Source of the DNA: Ruminococcus sp.
GTDB lineage: Bacteria > Bacillota > Clostridia > Oscillospirales > Acutalibacteraceae
Length of the DNA stretch: 42,079 nt
Direction: 5' to 3'
Assembly: GCA_017473775.1 (NCBI GenBank)
Contig: JAFUJH010000002.1
Location: 1 to 42,079, forward strand
Part shown: one piece after another, positions 8,149-15,578 of the stretch
Numbering within the stretch: position 1 is the first letter of the stretch
Layout of the letters: each line of letters begins with the position of its first letter
Program-made: the position numbers and the translations under genes
The notes under the pieces: generated by a model
What the model saw: the letters and a program-made list of their open reading frames with translations, nothing else
Databases searched by the model: none
What the model was told of the DNA's origin: nothing

Positions 8149-8685
8149 ATGACGGATATAAAAATTAAAGAGTTTTCACAAACATTTAAAAATGCAATAA
8201 TAGAGGCACAAGAAAACGACCAATTTGCAGATGACATGTTATTTTGTAAGTTCCCTAAAGCTTGTTGCGGAGATACTTGTTATCTGTTAGGCGAATTTCT
8301 AAAACGTCGAGGAATAAACACTATCTATGTTTGTGGTGACTTTAACGGCCAAACTCACGCATGGTTGGTTGTAAAAGATGAGAGAGTCGAAGAACCTATA
8401 AAATACGAATGCACTATTCCAGATAATGTTTTAGGTTGTTTTCGTTCATACATCGGCAGAGAAATTGAACAAACGATTCGTTCGGAACGTTATGAGGAGA
8501 AAAATCTGATAAATGGATTAATTATTGATATAACAGCGGATCAATTTGAAGAAAGTTCAGTGCATGTTGGTCCTATGGATTCATTTCATAGCAATTTTAA
8601 ATTTATGTACGCACATGATTACGATGGGATTGGTACAGAACGATTAGAAGGTTTGCTAAATGTGATATTAGACTATATTAAATGA
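8149..8685 (+). CDS. Papain/transglutaminase-like cysteine protein following the RT
   Basis: 178 residues counted from ATG 8149, which has AAGGGTGG 9 bases ahead; the longer TTG start would swallow that site. A Cys-His-Asp triad typical of the transglutaminase-like/papain fold is visible: CCGDTC (Cys40 or Cys44), QTHAW (His70) and IIDITADQF (Asp127). The spacing and the C-x-L-L-x-x-F-L helix fit that fold. No signal peptide or membrane segment, so it acts in the cytoplasm. It starts 28 bases after the RT stop on the same strand and ends at a strong terminator, so it may be a third component of the system. Substrate unknown. Confidence 0.55.
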   Translation: MTDIKIKEFSQTFKNAIIEAQENDQFADDMLFCKFPKACCGDTCYLLGEFLKRRGINTIYVCGDFNGQTHAWLVVKDERVEEPIKYECTIPDNVLGCFRSYIGREIEQTIRSERYEEKNLINGLIIDITADQFEESSVHVGPMDSFHSNFKFMYAHDYDGIGTERLEGLLNVILDYIK

Positions 8686-8724
8686 GAGAATTTACACCGC
8701 AGTAAACAATGAAATAGGCGAAAG

Positions 8725-8763
8725 AAAAAGCACTGAGGCGAATGAATCGCTTCAGTGCTTTTT
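8725..8763. terminator. Bidirectional terminator between the island and the tRNAs
   Basis: AAAAAGCACTGA-GGCGA pairs with TCGC-TTCAGTGCTTTTT, 17 bp with one G-T pair, A-run and T-run on the two sides. It can end both the plus-strand cassette and the minus-strand tRNA transcript, and touches the encoded CCA end of tRNA-Val. Confidence 0.9.
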
Positions 8764-8838
8764 GGTGGGAACAACAGGGCTCGAACCTGTGACCCTCTGC
8801 TTGTAAGGCAGATGCTCTCCCAGCTGAGCTATGCTCCC
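8763..8838 (-). tRNA. tRNA-Val (anticodon TAC)
   Basis: On the minus strand the cloverleaf starts GGGAGCA and ends TGTTCCC-A-CCA. D arm AGCTCAGCTGGGAGAGC, anticodon loop CTTACAA and T arm CAGGTTCGAGCCCTG are all intact. CCA is encoded. The 3' end faces the accessory island, a common place for integration. Confidence 0.96.
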
Positions 8839-8875
8839 GTTTACGAGGCAGGATTCGTGATGAAAACTGCCTTTT

Positions 8876-8952
8876 TGGTCGGGGCGACAGGACTTGAACC
8901 TGCGGCATCTTGCTCCCAAAGCAAGCGCGCTACCAAACTGCGCCACGCCCCG
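8876..8952 (-). tRNA. tRNA-Pro (anticodon TGG)
   Basis: Minus-strand cloverleaf with acceptor CGGGGCG/CGCCCCG, anticodon loop TTTGGGA, T arm with GGTTCAAGTCC and an encoded CCA. It is 37 bases upstream of tRNA-Val and shares its promoter. Confidence 0.96.
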
Positions 8953-9247
8953 AAATCTTCTGGGTTGTGCTGATTTTAAGTTGTGAAAACTGATGTTTTT
9001 GCGAGAAATCCATCAACTGTGGACTGCATGTGGTCGTTAGTGGTTTTTCTCTGCTCGGGGTTTCGTTTGAGATACCCGAAAGCCCGATGAATACAGGCTT
9101 TTTGAAAGAGGGGCTTTTTCGCTTAGAAAACGTAGTCCCGTTCCCAAAAACTTCGTGCTACCAACAGGATAATAATCATGATAGCTTTGCAATGTCGCCG
9201 ACATTTCTCGCTTATGCTTGCTGTATATCGGCATCAGTGCTTCCAAC
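8953..9247 (-). other. Long transcribed leader ahead of the tRNA pair, possible unknown RNA
   Basis: About 295 bases lie between the predicted transcription start and tRNA-Pro. No protein gene is convincing. It contains a perfect inverted repeat AATGTCG/CGACATT around 9192-9206 and a stem AAAGCCTG/CGGGCTTT at about 9080-9102. I could not match it to 6S, SRP or RNase P RNA. It could be a processed leader or an unrecognised small RNA. Confidence 0.4.
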
Positions 9248-9254
9248 CAAATTA

Positions 9255-9283
9255 TTATACTGAAAACTCTTCGCATTGTCAAC
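9255..9283 (-). promoter_or_regulatory. Consensus promoter of the tRNA operon
   Basis: Minus strand TTGACA (9283-9278), exactly 17 bases, TATAAT (9260-9255): a perfect sigma-70 match, as expected for stable RNA. Confidence 0.85.
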
Positions 9284-9356
9284 TACATATTTGCAACTTT
9301 TGGGGGTTTTCGCACTTATATTCTTAGCATATGAGATTCCCCTGCTCCGCTATGGT

Positions 9357-9683
9357 TTACTGCTGAGGGACCGCCGCATAAAAGACGAGGTCATCCGTGC
9401 CGATGTTAATAAGGGTATGGATCTGACCCTTTTTACAATAGTGGCAGGTGCCCTTCGTGAGGATTTCCTCCTCCCCGTCAAGGATCGCTTTACCTGTGCC
9501 TGAGAGGATAAAAATAATCTCGCTTGAGGTTTCGTGGCAATGGACACCGATAGAGCAATTCGGCGCAAGCTTACCCTTCATAATTCTGTTGCTTTCGTCT
9601 GCATACATTTTGGCAACGGTATCCCCCTCACCGCCGTAGAAATTGTGTATTACTGTTTCGCTGATATTATCAAAATCTATCAT
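9357..9683 (-). CDS. Small single-domain cupin protein
   Basis: 108 residues. The cupin metal-site pattern is present: GVHCHETSSEIIFILSGTG (motif 1 with His, His, Glu) and HTLINIG (motif 2 with His). One cupin barrel and nothing else. The start at 9683 has AAGGAG 8 bases upstream; a longer frame to 9746 lacks such a site. Substrate unknown; similar proteins bind small molecules or act as isomerases. It follows the gene ending at 9737 by 53 bases. Confidence 0.8.
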   Translation of the reverse strand: MIDFDNISETVIHNFYGGEGDTVAKMYADESNRIMKGKLAPNCSIGVHCHETSSEIIFILSGTGKAILDGEEEILTKGTCHYCKKGQIHTLINIGTDDLVFYAAVPQQ

Positions 9684-9736
9684 AATGAATCTCCTTTGCT
9701 GATGATTATCCCTTTCTGCATATTGTTTTTCTCTTA

Positions 9737-10312
9737 TTAACGGCACATCCAGCGATACACTTCTTTGTTGACTATAAAGAAGTTATTGAATATATACTCG
9801 TAGAGTTTAGTTGTAGGTAGGGTGTGATTGTCGTATGTGATGATATCCATGGAGATTTCAATATACGGAACAGGTGAGTTAGAAACACCTCTAAAATTCA
9901 AAGATATTTCGTCATAGTATCCTGCAGTGCACTTGTCAGATGTTAAAAAACTTCTGTTGCGGTATGGCTCGAAAGCAGAAACTTTGCAATATGGCAAAAG
10001 TTTTTTTAGTTGTGCATCTGTAAATTTTTCGGCATAAGAAAACAAGACCTCTTCTTTATCTTCCTCGGTTATCAAAAGTTCAGGTTTGAAATCAGATTTG
10101 CCTGACGCAAGATACTTTGCGGCTGATGTTGCTTCTGATGACACTGTAAGATCTCTGAATTGTGTTGTCTGTAATTTCTGAATAACCGCTGAACTTGTGT
10201 GAGTATATCTGATAACATTGTATGCTATTTCTTTTGATGTCAGATTCAGCGAAAGATATGTATAGATGTTATCAGGCCGTCTCTCCTGAAACTCGATTTT
10301 TGAAAAGTACAT
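9737..10312 (-). CDS. Hypothetical protein, 191 residues
   Basis: Not recognised. Soluble, mixed alpha/beta composition, no signal peptide or membrane helix. The C-terminal half contains beta-strand-like stretches (YIEISMDIITYDN) and ends in an aromatic-rich helix (YEYIFNNFFIVNKEVYRWM). AAAAAAGGTG precedes the start. It lies between the PAS protein and the cupin, all on the minus strand, and may be co-transcribed with them. Confidence 0.6.
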   Translation of the reverse strand: MYFSKIEFQERRPDNIYTYLSLNLTSKEIAYNVIRYTHTSSAVIQKLQTTQFRDLTVSSEATSAAKYLASGKSDFKPELLITEEDKEEVLFSYAEKFTDAQLKKLLPYCKVSAFEPYRNRSFLTSDKCTAGYYDEISLNFRGVSNSPVPYIEISMDIITYDNHTLPTTKLYEYIFNNFFIVNKEVYRWMCR

Positions 10313-10357
10313 ATTACACCTTTTTTCTTGTAGTTTAATATGAGGTCTTTGATTTTA

Positions 10358-10720
10358 TCACTCCATTACATACAGGCCTAATGGGTCGGCGTTTCGGTAC
10401 TCGTGCTTTTCATAGTAGCCGATGAGCTCTCCGCTCTCATCACGCAGGGCAATCATATATACATCCTTGTTTTCTTTATCGTTGTAGTAGGTGTGTACGC
10501 GGTTATTCTTTGTGCTTGATTTGAACCAATCAAGGACCCGGTCAATCTTCTGGTTGGACTGCGCATTATGGCAGATCTTTATGCTTTTGCCTGTGATATT
10601 GGCATTGTAACGCTCGATTGACGCAGGATTCATATACACCACGGTGTGCTCCAAATCGCAGATAACAACCGGAGCATTGTCGGAATCGATTACGCTTTTG
10701 AGGAATATTGAGATATTCAT
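10358..10720 (-). CDS. Stand-alone PAS-domain protein
   Basis: 120 residues from ATG 10720; a GTG at 10738 is possible but has no ribosome binding site. A single PAS fold: N-terminal cap, APVVICDLEHTVVYMNPASIERY (core strands and helix), GKSIKICHN, then VYMIALRDESGELIGYYE closing the sheet. It resembles the PAS part of DUF438-type proteins but lacks the other domains and any kinase or output domain. Probably a small-ligand or redox sensing adaptor; partner unknown. Confidence 0.75.
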   Translation of the reverse strand: MNISIFLKSVIDSDNAPVVICDLEHTVVYMNPASIERYNANITGKSIKICHNAQSNQKIDRVLDWFKSSTKNNRVHTYYNDKENKDVYMIALRDESGELIGYYEKHEYRNADPLGLYVME

Positions 10721-10881
10721 TGTATCAGCTTCTTTCACTGTAAGTTTACAAATTCAGTATAACACAACAGATTATAAATGTCATCGGGCGTTCAGAAACA
10801 AAACTCCCCGGATGCATTGGGATAAAGCTTCGAGAGGAATATGATAATATAATCTTCTCGGAGAAGATAGCTTCGGGCAGA

Positions 10882-11259
10882 TTACAGACTTTTTATCTTT
10901 GCTTCTATCTGCTTTATAACAGATACGAAAAACTCATCATCCATGCCTGTAGGGTCTTTGAGTCCCCAGTTATCATCAAAAGCCCTGCCCACATACGGAC
11001 AACCTACATCGCAACCCATAGAAATCACCACATCGGGAGCAGGGATTTTATCAAAGGTTTTACTGTATTGGGTTGACTCCATATCAATGCTGTAAAGCTC
11101 CTTCATAAGACGCACTGCGTCTTGATTGATACAAGGCTTGGTCTCTGTACCTGCTGAATAAAAATCGTATTTATCCCCTGCAATATGCTTGCCGAGGGCT
11201 TCTGCAATCTGGCTTCGGCAGGAATTGTGCACACAGATAAAAGCTATTTTCTTTTTCAT
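10882..11259 (-). CDS. arsC: Low-molecular-weight phosphatase-fold arsenate reductase-like protein
   Basis: 125 residues. The P-loop CVHNSCRSQIAEAL near the N-terminus is the CX5R phosphatase/arsenate reductase loop. Downstream, VISMGCDVGCPYVG carries the two further cysteines used in thioredoxin-coupled ArsC for the disulfide cascade, and DPTG supplies the catalytic Asp. The start at 11259 is fixed by an ATGA overlap with the upstream gene, so the two are translationally coupled. No arsB, arsR or acr3 gene is nearby, so a role in arsenate detoxification is likely from motifs but not from context. Confidence 0.85.
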   Translation of the reverse strand: MKKKIAFICVHNSCRSQIAEALGKHIAGDKYDFYSAGTETKPCINQDAVRLMKELYSIDMESTQYSKTFDKIPAPDVVISMGCDVGCPYVGRAFDDNWGLKDPTGMDDEFFVSVIKQIEAKIKSL

Positions 11260-11936
11260 CTGAAAGGACACCTCTCCCCTATACACTGATTGTTCTCCTC
11301 AAAGTGTGTGCACTTGATTTTTGGGAGCTCCATTTCTACACCAAGGTGGGTTTTCACAAAGCTTACTGCCTCGGTTACTGCAAGATAAGAGTTACGCTTA
11401 CAGCACCTCGGTCCCCCCACCTCCCCTATTGCTCTGAGAGCAGATGATGTCATCATATTTGAAAGTCCCCAGACTCTGTCTGCAAGGGGAGTTGATCCTG
11501 TAACGATTGACATAAACATTCCTGTACTCACTCCTGCTCCGCAGGCACCCCAGAATCCACAGGCACCTCCGGGCACATTTTTACCACGGGAGCACATCTC
11601 TGAAAGCGACTTGGTAAGGTCAATTTCGCCGCCTGCGTTCTTAAAGGCGGTCAGCAAGGATGCACCTACCATAATGTGATGCTCAGGTCCATGCATATGA
11701 CAAAACTCAAGGCTCATAAGACTACGGAGTATCTCCACAGGATTCTTTGAAGTCTGTGAAAGACACACACCGATTATAGTGTCTATGCCTTTTGTGTGAC
11801 AAGTGTTGCAGATAAAATGACCTTGCTCACACATAGTTTTTGTGTTCTCCTCTTTGTGACACAGCACACACTGAGCCACAGTGTCGGTATCTTTGTATAC
11901 AAGCGGTGCTCCGCAAATCAGACATTCATCCTTCAT
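11256..11936 (-). CDS. Cysteine-rich DUF5714-like protein coupled to ArsC
   Basis: 226 residues. The N-terminus holds zinc-finger-like Cys pairs (CLICG, CVLCHKEE, CEQGHFICNTCH). The middle has HMHGPEHHIMVG and a Gly/Cys-rich segment GGACGFWGACGAGVSTG, and RCCKRNS and further cysteines lie towards the C-terminus (CTHFEENNQCIGERCPF). This arrangement fits what I know as DUF5714, whose function is not established. The many cysteines and histidines suggest metal or iron-sulfur binding. AAAGGAGC precedes the start. ATGA coupling to arsC suggests joint stoichiometric function, perhaps in thiol or metalloid redox chemistry. Confidence 0.65.
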   Translation of the reverse strand: MKDECLICGAPLVYKDTDTVAQCVLCHKEENTKTMCEQGHFICNTCHTKGIDTIIGVCLSQTSKNPVEILRSLMSLEFCHMHGPEHHIMVGASLLTAFKNAGGEIDLTKSLSEMCSRGKNVPGGACGFWGACGAGVSTGMFMSIVTGSTPLADRVWGLSNMMTSSALRAIGEVGGPRCCKRNSYLAVTEAVSFVKTHLGVEMELPKIKCTHFEENNQCIGERCPFR

Positions 11937-11964
11937 TGGCTTGCTCCTTTATCAGAGTGCAGGT

Positions 11965-12345
11965 TTAACCAATCCCACGGGCTTTGCCCTTATTATCTAC
12001 TATTTCATAGCTCATATCAACGAGAGCTTTCAGCTCATCCACAGGTACACAGCCGTCCAGACGCACAGATATCCAGTGTTCCTTATTCATATGGTAGCCT
12101 GCAAATATCCGCTCATTATCCACAAGCGTGAAGCTTATCATAGGGTCGCACTTCAGGTTGAGCACATCCGCTCTTTTATCCGTTTTCACACCGAGCTTAC
12201 TCAAGGGCAGATTACCTATGAGGGCTGCAAACCACTTGCCTGTACAGTTATTCCTGAGAGCCGCATTTGTGGGTGTTGCACGCCACAGGTACTCAGGCTC
12301 TGCGCCGTAGGTATCCCTTATATATTCAAGTATCTGCTGTGTCAT
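11965..12345 (-). CDS. MmcQ/YjbR family protein
   Basis: 126 residues with the CyaY-like fold of the YjbR/MmcQ family: an N-terminal helix and short strands, KWFAALIGN, then LNLKCDPMISFTLVDN, AGYHMNKEHWISVRLDG and a C-terminal helix ending SYEIVDNKG. The HMNKxHWxxV stretch is characteristic. Members are often annotated as DNA-binding, on weak evidence. It is the first gene after a good promoter and is followed at 28 bases by the DUF5714-like/arsC pair, so all three likely form one operon. Confidence 0.85.
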   Translation of the reverse strand: MTQQILEYIRDTYGAEPEYLWRATPTNAALRNNCTGKWFAALIGNLPLSKLGVKTDKRADVLNLKCDPMISFTLVDNERIFAGYHMNKEHWISVRLDGCVPVDELKALVDMSYEIVDNKGKARGIG

Positions 12346-12362
12346 ATACTCACCTCAGATTT

Positions 12363-12391
12363 ATTATATCACGATGTAAGCAAGTGTACAA
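12363..12391 (-). promoter_or_regulatory. Promoter of the yjbR-like/arsC operon
   Basis: Minus strand TTGTAC (12391-12386), 17 bases, TATAAT (12368-12363), 18 bases before the start codon of the YjbR-family gene. Confidence 0.7.
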
Positions 12392-12427
12392 CTGTGTTGT
12401 TTACAACTAACCTGTAATAAAGTAAAG

Positions 12428-12458
12428 CTCCCCAAAGCGTTACTATCGCCTTGGGGAG
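12428..12458. terminator. Terminator after the Nudix gene
   Basis: CTCCCCAA (12428-12435) pairs with TTGGGGAG (12451-12458); flanking A and T runs allow use on both strands. It ends the glycosyltransferase/Nudix operon. Confidence 0.8.
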
Positions 12459-12485
12459 TTTTATGCTGTTATAAATTAATTTTTA

Positions 12486-12875
12486 TCAACTGCCGTATTC
12501 AGCGATTATCCGTTCAAGAATTTCTTTATCGGCAGGGCAGAATTCGTAGTCTGCAATTTCTGAGGGAGTAATCCACTTTATGTCATTATGCTCTATAAGC
12601 TTCGGTGTGCCTTCTGCAATAGTTGCATTGAAAAGAGTCAGGTGCACAAGCAGGTCAGGATAGTTATGTACCACATCCATAAACACATGGCGGACGCTGA
12701 TTTTTACATCCAGCTCCTCCATACACTCACGGATAAGGGCATCCTCCTTATTCTCTCCTGCTTCGACCTTACCACCGACGAACTCCCACAGCAGACCTCT
12801 TACTTTGTGTGCAGGTCGCTGGCAAATCATAAATTTATCATCGTCCCATATAAGGGCGGCTACTACTTCTGTCAT
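12486..12875 (-). CDS. Nudix hydrolase, MutT-like
   Basis: 129 residues, the usual size for MutT-type 8-oxo-dGTP or nucleotide pyrophosphatases. The Nudix box is complete: GKVEAGENKEDALIRECMEELDV fits G-x5-E-x7-REU-x-EE-x-G/D-U, giving the metal-binding glutamates. FMICQRP and WEFVGGK upstream also match the MutT group. It starts 4 bases after the glycosyltransferase stop, so it is the last gene of that operon. Exact substrate cannot be told from sequence. Confidence 0.93.
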   Translation of the reverse strand: MTEVVAALIWDDDKFMICQRPAHKVRGLLWEFVGGKVEAGENKEDALIRECMEELDVKISVRHVFMDVVHNYPDLLVHLTLFNATIAEGTPKLIEHNDIKWITPSEIADYEFCPADKEILERIIAEYGS

Positions 12876-12879
12876 TTAT

Positions 12880-13707
12880 TCAGCCCTCACTGCTGTCTGA
12901 GATACGCTTAGCAAGTCTTCTGCGATGCAGATACTTATACATAAATCCGGGGACAAGACCCTTGAGGATAGGCTTGAGACAATACACCCTGCAGTAAAAA
13001 GGGAACTCCATCAATCTGCAAGCGCAGAGTGTTGCGTATGCTTCATTAACTCTGAATCTGAACTTTCTGCGTTTGAAGGCAGCGTGGTCGTCCCTCATCT
13101 GATACAGAGGCTCCTGAATATTGACGCCTGTGTAGCCCTTTGCATACATCTTTGCCCACAGGTGGTAGTCCTCTACGCGCAGAAGTCTTTTGTCTACTGT
13201 GTAGCCTTCCACAGCCATATATGCTTCCCGTCTGACCATTGCCGCCGCGTGACAAAAAACATTATCTATCAGGTAGTGCTGCTTCTCAGGTCGTGGCTTC
13301 ACATGGGTTCTACCCCAGACTCCGCTCTCGTCAAAGAACAGCATATCTGTGCTGACTATGGCGATATCGGGGTTATTGTCAAGTATCTCTACCTGCTTGG
13401 CAAAGCGAGTTTCTGAGCAGGTATCATCACCGTCCATACGGGCGATGTACTCACCCTTTGCCTTACTCAGGCAGTTATTGAGAGTTATATTGAGTCCCTG
13501 ATTTGTCTTATTCTTTATTAGCACAAACTTGTCGGGGTATTTATTTACATACTCCATAGCCACCTCTACAGTTTTATCTGCAGAGCCGTCATCGCACATT
13601 ATAACCTCCCAGTTAGTATAGGTCTGTGCAAGAATACAGTCGAGAGCTTCTCTGAGAGTAGCCTCAACATTGTATATTCCCATTATAACACTGATTAACT
13701 TATCCAC
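12880..13707 (-). CDS. Family 2 glycosyltransferase
   Basis: 275 residues of GT-A fold. SVIMGIYNVEATLREALDCIL at the N-terminus, nucleotide-binding CDDGSADKT, metal-binding DGDD in ARMDGDDTC, and the acceptor-side VEDYHLW (ED as likely base). A GTG start is preceded by GGAGG. No transmembrane segment, so cytoplasmic or membrane-peripheral. It follows a second GT2 gene and precedes a Nudix gene; together they probably add sugars to a surface polysaccharide or lipid. Donor and acceptor sugars unknown. Confidence 0.93.
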   Translation of the reverse strand: MDKLISVIMGIYNVEATLREALDCILAQTYTNWEVIMCDDGSADKTVEVAMEYVNKYPDKFVLIKNKTNQGLNITLNNCLSKAKGEYIARMDGDDTCSETRFAKQVEILDNNPDIAIVSTDMLFFDESGVWGRTHVKPRPEKQHYLIDNVFCHAAAMVRREAYMAVEGYTVDKRLLRVEDYHLWAKMYAKGYTGVNIQEPLYQMRDDHAAFKRRKFRFRVNEAYATLCACRLMEFPFYCRVYCLKPILKGLVPGFMYKYLHRRRLAKRISDSSEG

Positions 13708-13740
13708 TTACTTATCCTCCGCACTGACAACTAATCAATT

Positions 13741-14718
13741 TTAACCAAAGCGTTTCTGAGTGAGCTTTCTGAACCATACCATCAGAGTAGGGCTCACTGA
13801 GCATAATGCCACCTTGAGCTTCGTACTCTTGGGACAGCTCTTACACTTGTATATTGTCTTTCGGTTGCTGCGAATTTCCCTTGCAAACTCCTTTATATGT
13901 CCCTTGTACTTCTTGGGTTCTTTGTACATATACATTATTATCATCATAAGAATCTCCAGATACGAAGAAACCGCAACATCTGTAATCTCAGGGAACTTCT
14001 CTTTGCAGAGATTAACAAGGCCAAGATAAGCCTCTCTGCCGCTAAGGAGTCTTTTGTTAAAGTAAGATTTTCTGGTTGCACTGTTCTCTGACTGGACATA
14101 ACGATACAAGGGCTCTGCCAGAAAATATGCAGACCGACACTCTGCCATAACAAGACAGGCAAACAGGGTATCTTCTCCGTGATGAATGGTTTCGTCAAAT
14201 CTTATATTTTTTATTGCACTTCTTTTATAAAACTTTGACCACACGAATCTATTAGTACCCACAATGGAATGAAACACTGCATCACATACAGACATTTTGC
14301 CTTCAAGATTCTTATGTGTATGTACTACTTTCCTGCCGTCGGGGTAATCCACGCTGTACTCAAAAATCACCACATCGGCAGTGTTCTCTGTACAAGCTGA
14401 TACTAACTTACTTATGGCGTCATTTTCGAGCCAATCGTCACTGTCAAGAAACAGCAAGAAATCACCCGTTGCCTTCTCAATTCCCATATTGCGTGCAGAA
14501 GAAACTCCGCCGTTTTCTTTTGAATAAACAACGATACGGCTATCCTTGTCTGCGTATTCAAGACAGATTCTTCTACTGTTATCCGTTGAGCCGTCATCAA
14601 CAAAGATTATCTCCATATTCTTATAAGTCTGAGATAATATCTGCTCAATACAGGTGCGAATGTAATTCTCTGCATTATATACGGGAATTACAACAGAAAC
14701 CAACGGTTGACTTTTCAT
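13741..14718 (-). CDS. Family 2 glycosyltransferase
   Basis: 325 residues. VSVVIPVYNAENYIRTCIEQIL, FVDDGSTDNS, the SSARNMGIEKA helix, and metal-binding DSDD in FLDSDDWLEND are textbook GT2. HHGEDTLFACL gives the ED catalytic motif. The C-terminal 90 residues are basic, which may help peripheral membrane binding. It is the first gene of a three-gene operon, with a promoter about 150 bases upstream. A cell-surface polysaccharide role is inferred from the pairing of two GT2 enzymes. Confidence 0.94.
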   Translation of the reverse strand: MKSQPLVSVVIPVYNAENYIRTCIEQILSQTYKNMEIIFVDDGSTDNSRRICLEYADKDSRIVVYSKENGGVSSARNMGIEKATGDFLLFLDSDDWLENDAISKLVSACTENTADVVIFEYSVDYPDGRKVVHTHKNLEGKMSVCDAVFHSIVGTNRFVWSKFYKRSAIKNIRFDETIHHGEDTLFACLVMAECRSAYFLAEPLYRYVQSENSATRKSYFNKRLLSGREAYLGLVNLCKEKFPEITDVAVSSYLEILMMIIMYMYKEPKKYKGHIKEFAREIRSNRKTIYKCKSCPKSTKLKVALCSVSPTLMVWFRKLTQKRFG

Positions 14719-14865
14719 TTTAATACTTCCTTTCGAAGTTGCACAGCATTACTTCTGTGCACAAATTGCATATCTATATGATAAGCTCAAATCACATCTA
14801 TACAATAATCCCTATTTCAATTTTGCACTTTATAGCGTATACTCTGTTCATAATTGTACATATAC

Positions 14866-14894
14866 ATTGTATTAGTTTTAAAACTTAATGTCAA
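14866..14894 (-). promoter_or_regulatory. Promoter of the glycosyltransferase operon
   Basis: Minus strand TTGACA (14894-14889), 17 bases, TACAAT (14871-14866). The transcript would have a leader of about 140 bases in which I see no known riboswitch. Confidence 0.6.
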
Positions 14895-14923
14895 TTGTCA
14901 ATATCATCAGTAGTACATCATTC

Positions 14924-14953
14924 AAAAAGCATCGGTCTCCCGATGCCTTTTAT
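14924..14953 (-). terminator. Terminator after the 41-residue gene
   Basis: GCATCGG (14929-14935) pairs with CCGATGC (14940-14946); on the minus strand TTTTT follows. It closes the EF-hand-like gene pair. Confidence 0.8.
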
Positions 14954-14975
14954 TGGTTCCAATCAATGTGCAGTT

Positions 14976-15101
14976 TTACTTCTTGCCCTTTTTCTTGGCG
15001 CATTTGTTGTTGATAATCTTCATATGCTCCTCGGTGATAAGCTCCACCGAGTTCTCACGCGCCCAGTCAACACAACCCTTCAGCACTAATACAAGTCGCA
15101 T
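14976..15101 (-). CDS. Small basic protein of 41 residues, coupled to the EF-hand-like gene
   Basis: The start ATG overlaps the stop of the upstream gene (TGATG), typical of translational coupling. The product reads MRLVLVLKGCVDWAREN and ends in a Lys-rich tail (NNKCAKKKGKK), with a mid helix SVELITEEHMKIIN. It ends shortly before a terminator. No family recognised. Coding looks real because of the stop overlap, terminator position and helix-like composition, but the small size leaves doubt. Confidence 0.5.
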   Translation of the reverse strand: MRLVLVLKGCVDWARENSVELITEEHMKIINNKCAKKKGKK

Positions 15102-15493
15102 CAGAAGCTGAAATCCTCAGGGTCAAGCCCTGCTGAGGTCAGCGCCTCGTTTCGCTCATCCTCGTCCATATATTCTAAATCAATGATATCGTCATAACCT
15201 GCTTCATTCAAGGCTTTTGCCACATCCTCAATGTCGTCGTAGCCTGAATAATAGAAATCCAGCTCATCTACAAATTCTCTGAAATCCTCGTCAACAACTT
15301 CGTCCAGCATTGGGTCTGCAAGCTCCTGTGCAAGAGCTATGCCCTCCTCTGACACTTCAACAACAAAAGTTTCTTCTTCTGCTGTAAGTGCCTTTACATT
15401 ATCATACACAGCTTTGGCTCCACGCTCAACTGTGTCGAGTTCTCCGTCACCGTTGAGGTCAAAGAGTCTGTTTATAAACTTCTTCCAAAACAT
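15101..15493 (-). CDS. Small acidic protein with one EF-hand-like calcium loop
   Basis: 130 residues from ATG 15493, which has GAGGT upstream; the longer frame to 15607 runs through the neighbouring terminator and is rejected. FDLNGDGELDTVE near residue 12 is an EF-hand or dockerin-type calcium loop (D-x-N-x-D-G-x-L-D). The rest is very acidic and helical, with two similar repeats around YYSGYDDIEDVAKALNEAGYDDIIDLEYM. No signal peptide. Function unknown; the calcium loop is the only functional clue. Confidence 0.6.
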   Translation of the reverse strand: MFWKKFINRLFDLNGDGELDTVERGAKAVYDNVKALTAEEETFVVEVSEEGIALAQELADPMLDEVVDEDFREFVDELDFYYSGYDDIEDVAKALNEAGYDDIIDLEYMDEDERNEALTSAGLDPEDFSF

Positions 15494-15526
15494 AAAACAT
15501 ACCTCATTATATAACTTTTCCGTTGC

Positions 15527-15560
15527 AAAAACACCTGTGACGAGGATGCCACAGGTGTTT
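15527..15560. terminator. Terminator of the sugar-transport operon
   Basis: AACACCTGTG (15530-15539) pairs with CACAGGTGTT (15550-15559); minus strand continues with TTTTT. Confidence 0.88.
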
Positions 15561-15578
15561 ACTTGTTGTCTTAAAGTC

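Noticed and set aside
8678-8973. Three overlapping open frames over the tRNA genes
   Set aside because: They are translations of the two tRNA genes and terminator; classic false calls.
8953-9247. Leader of the tRNA transcript as 6S RNA
   Set aside because: No long closing stem with a central bubble could be drawn.
9276-9740. Plus-strand frames opposite the cupin gene
   Set aside because: The cupin motifs and ribosome binding site are on the minus strand.
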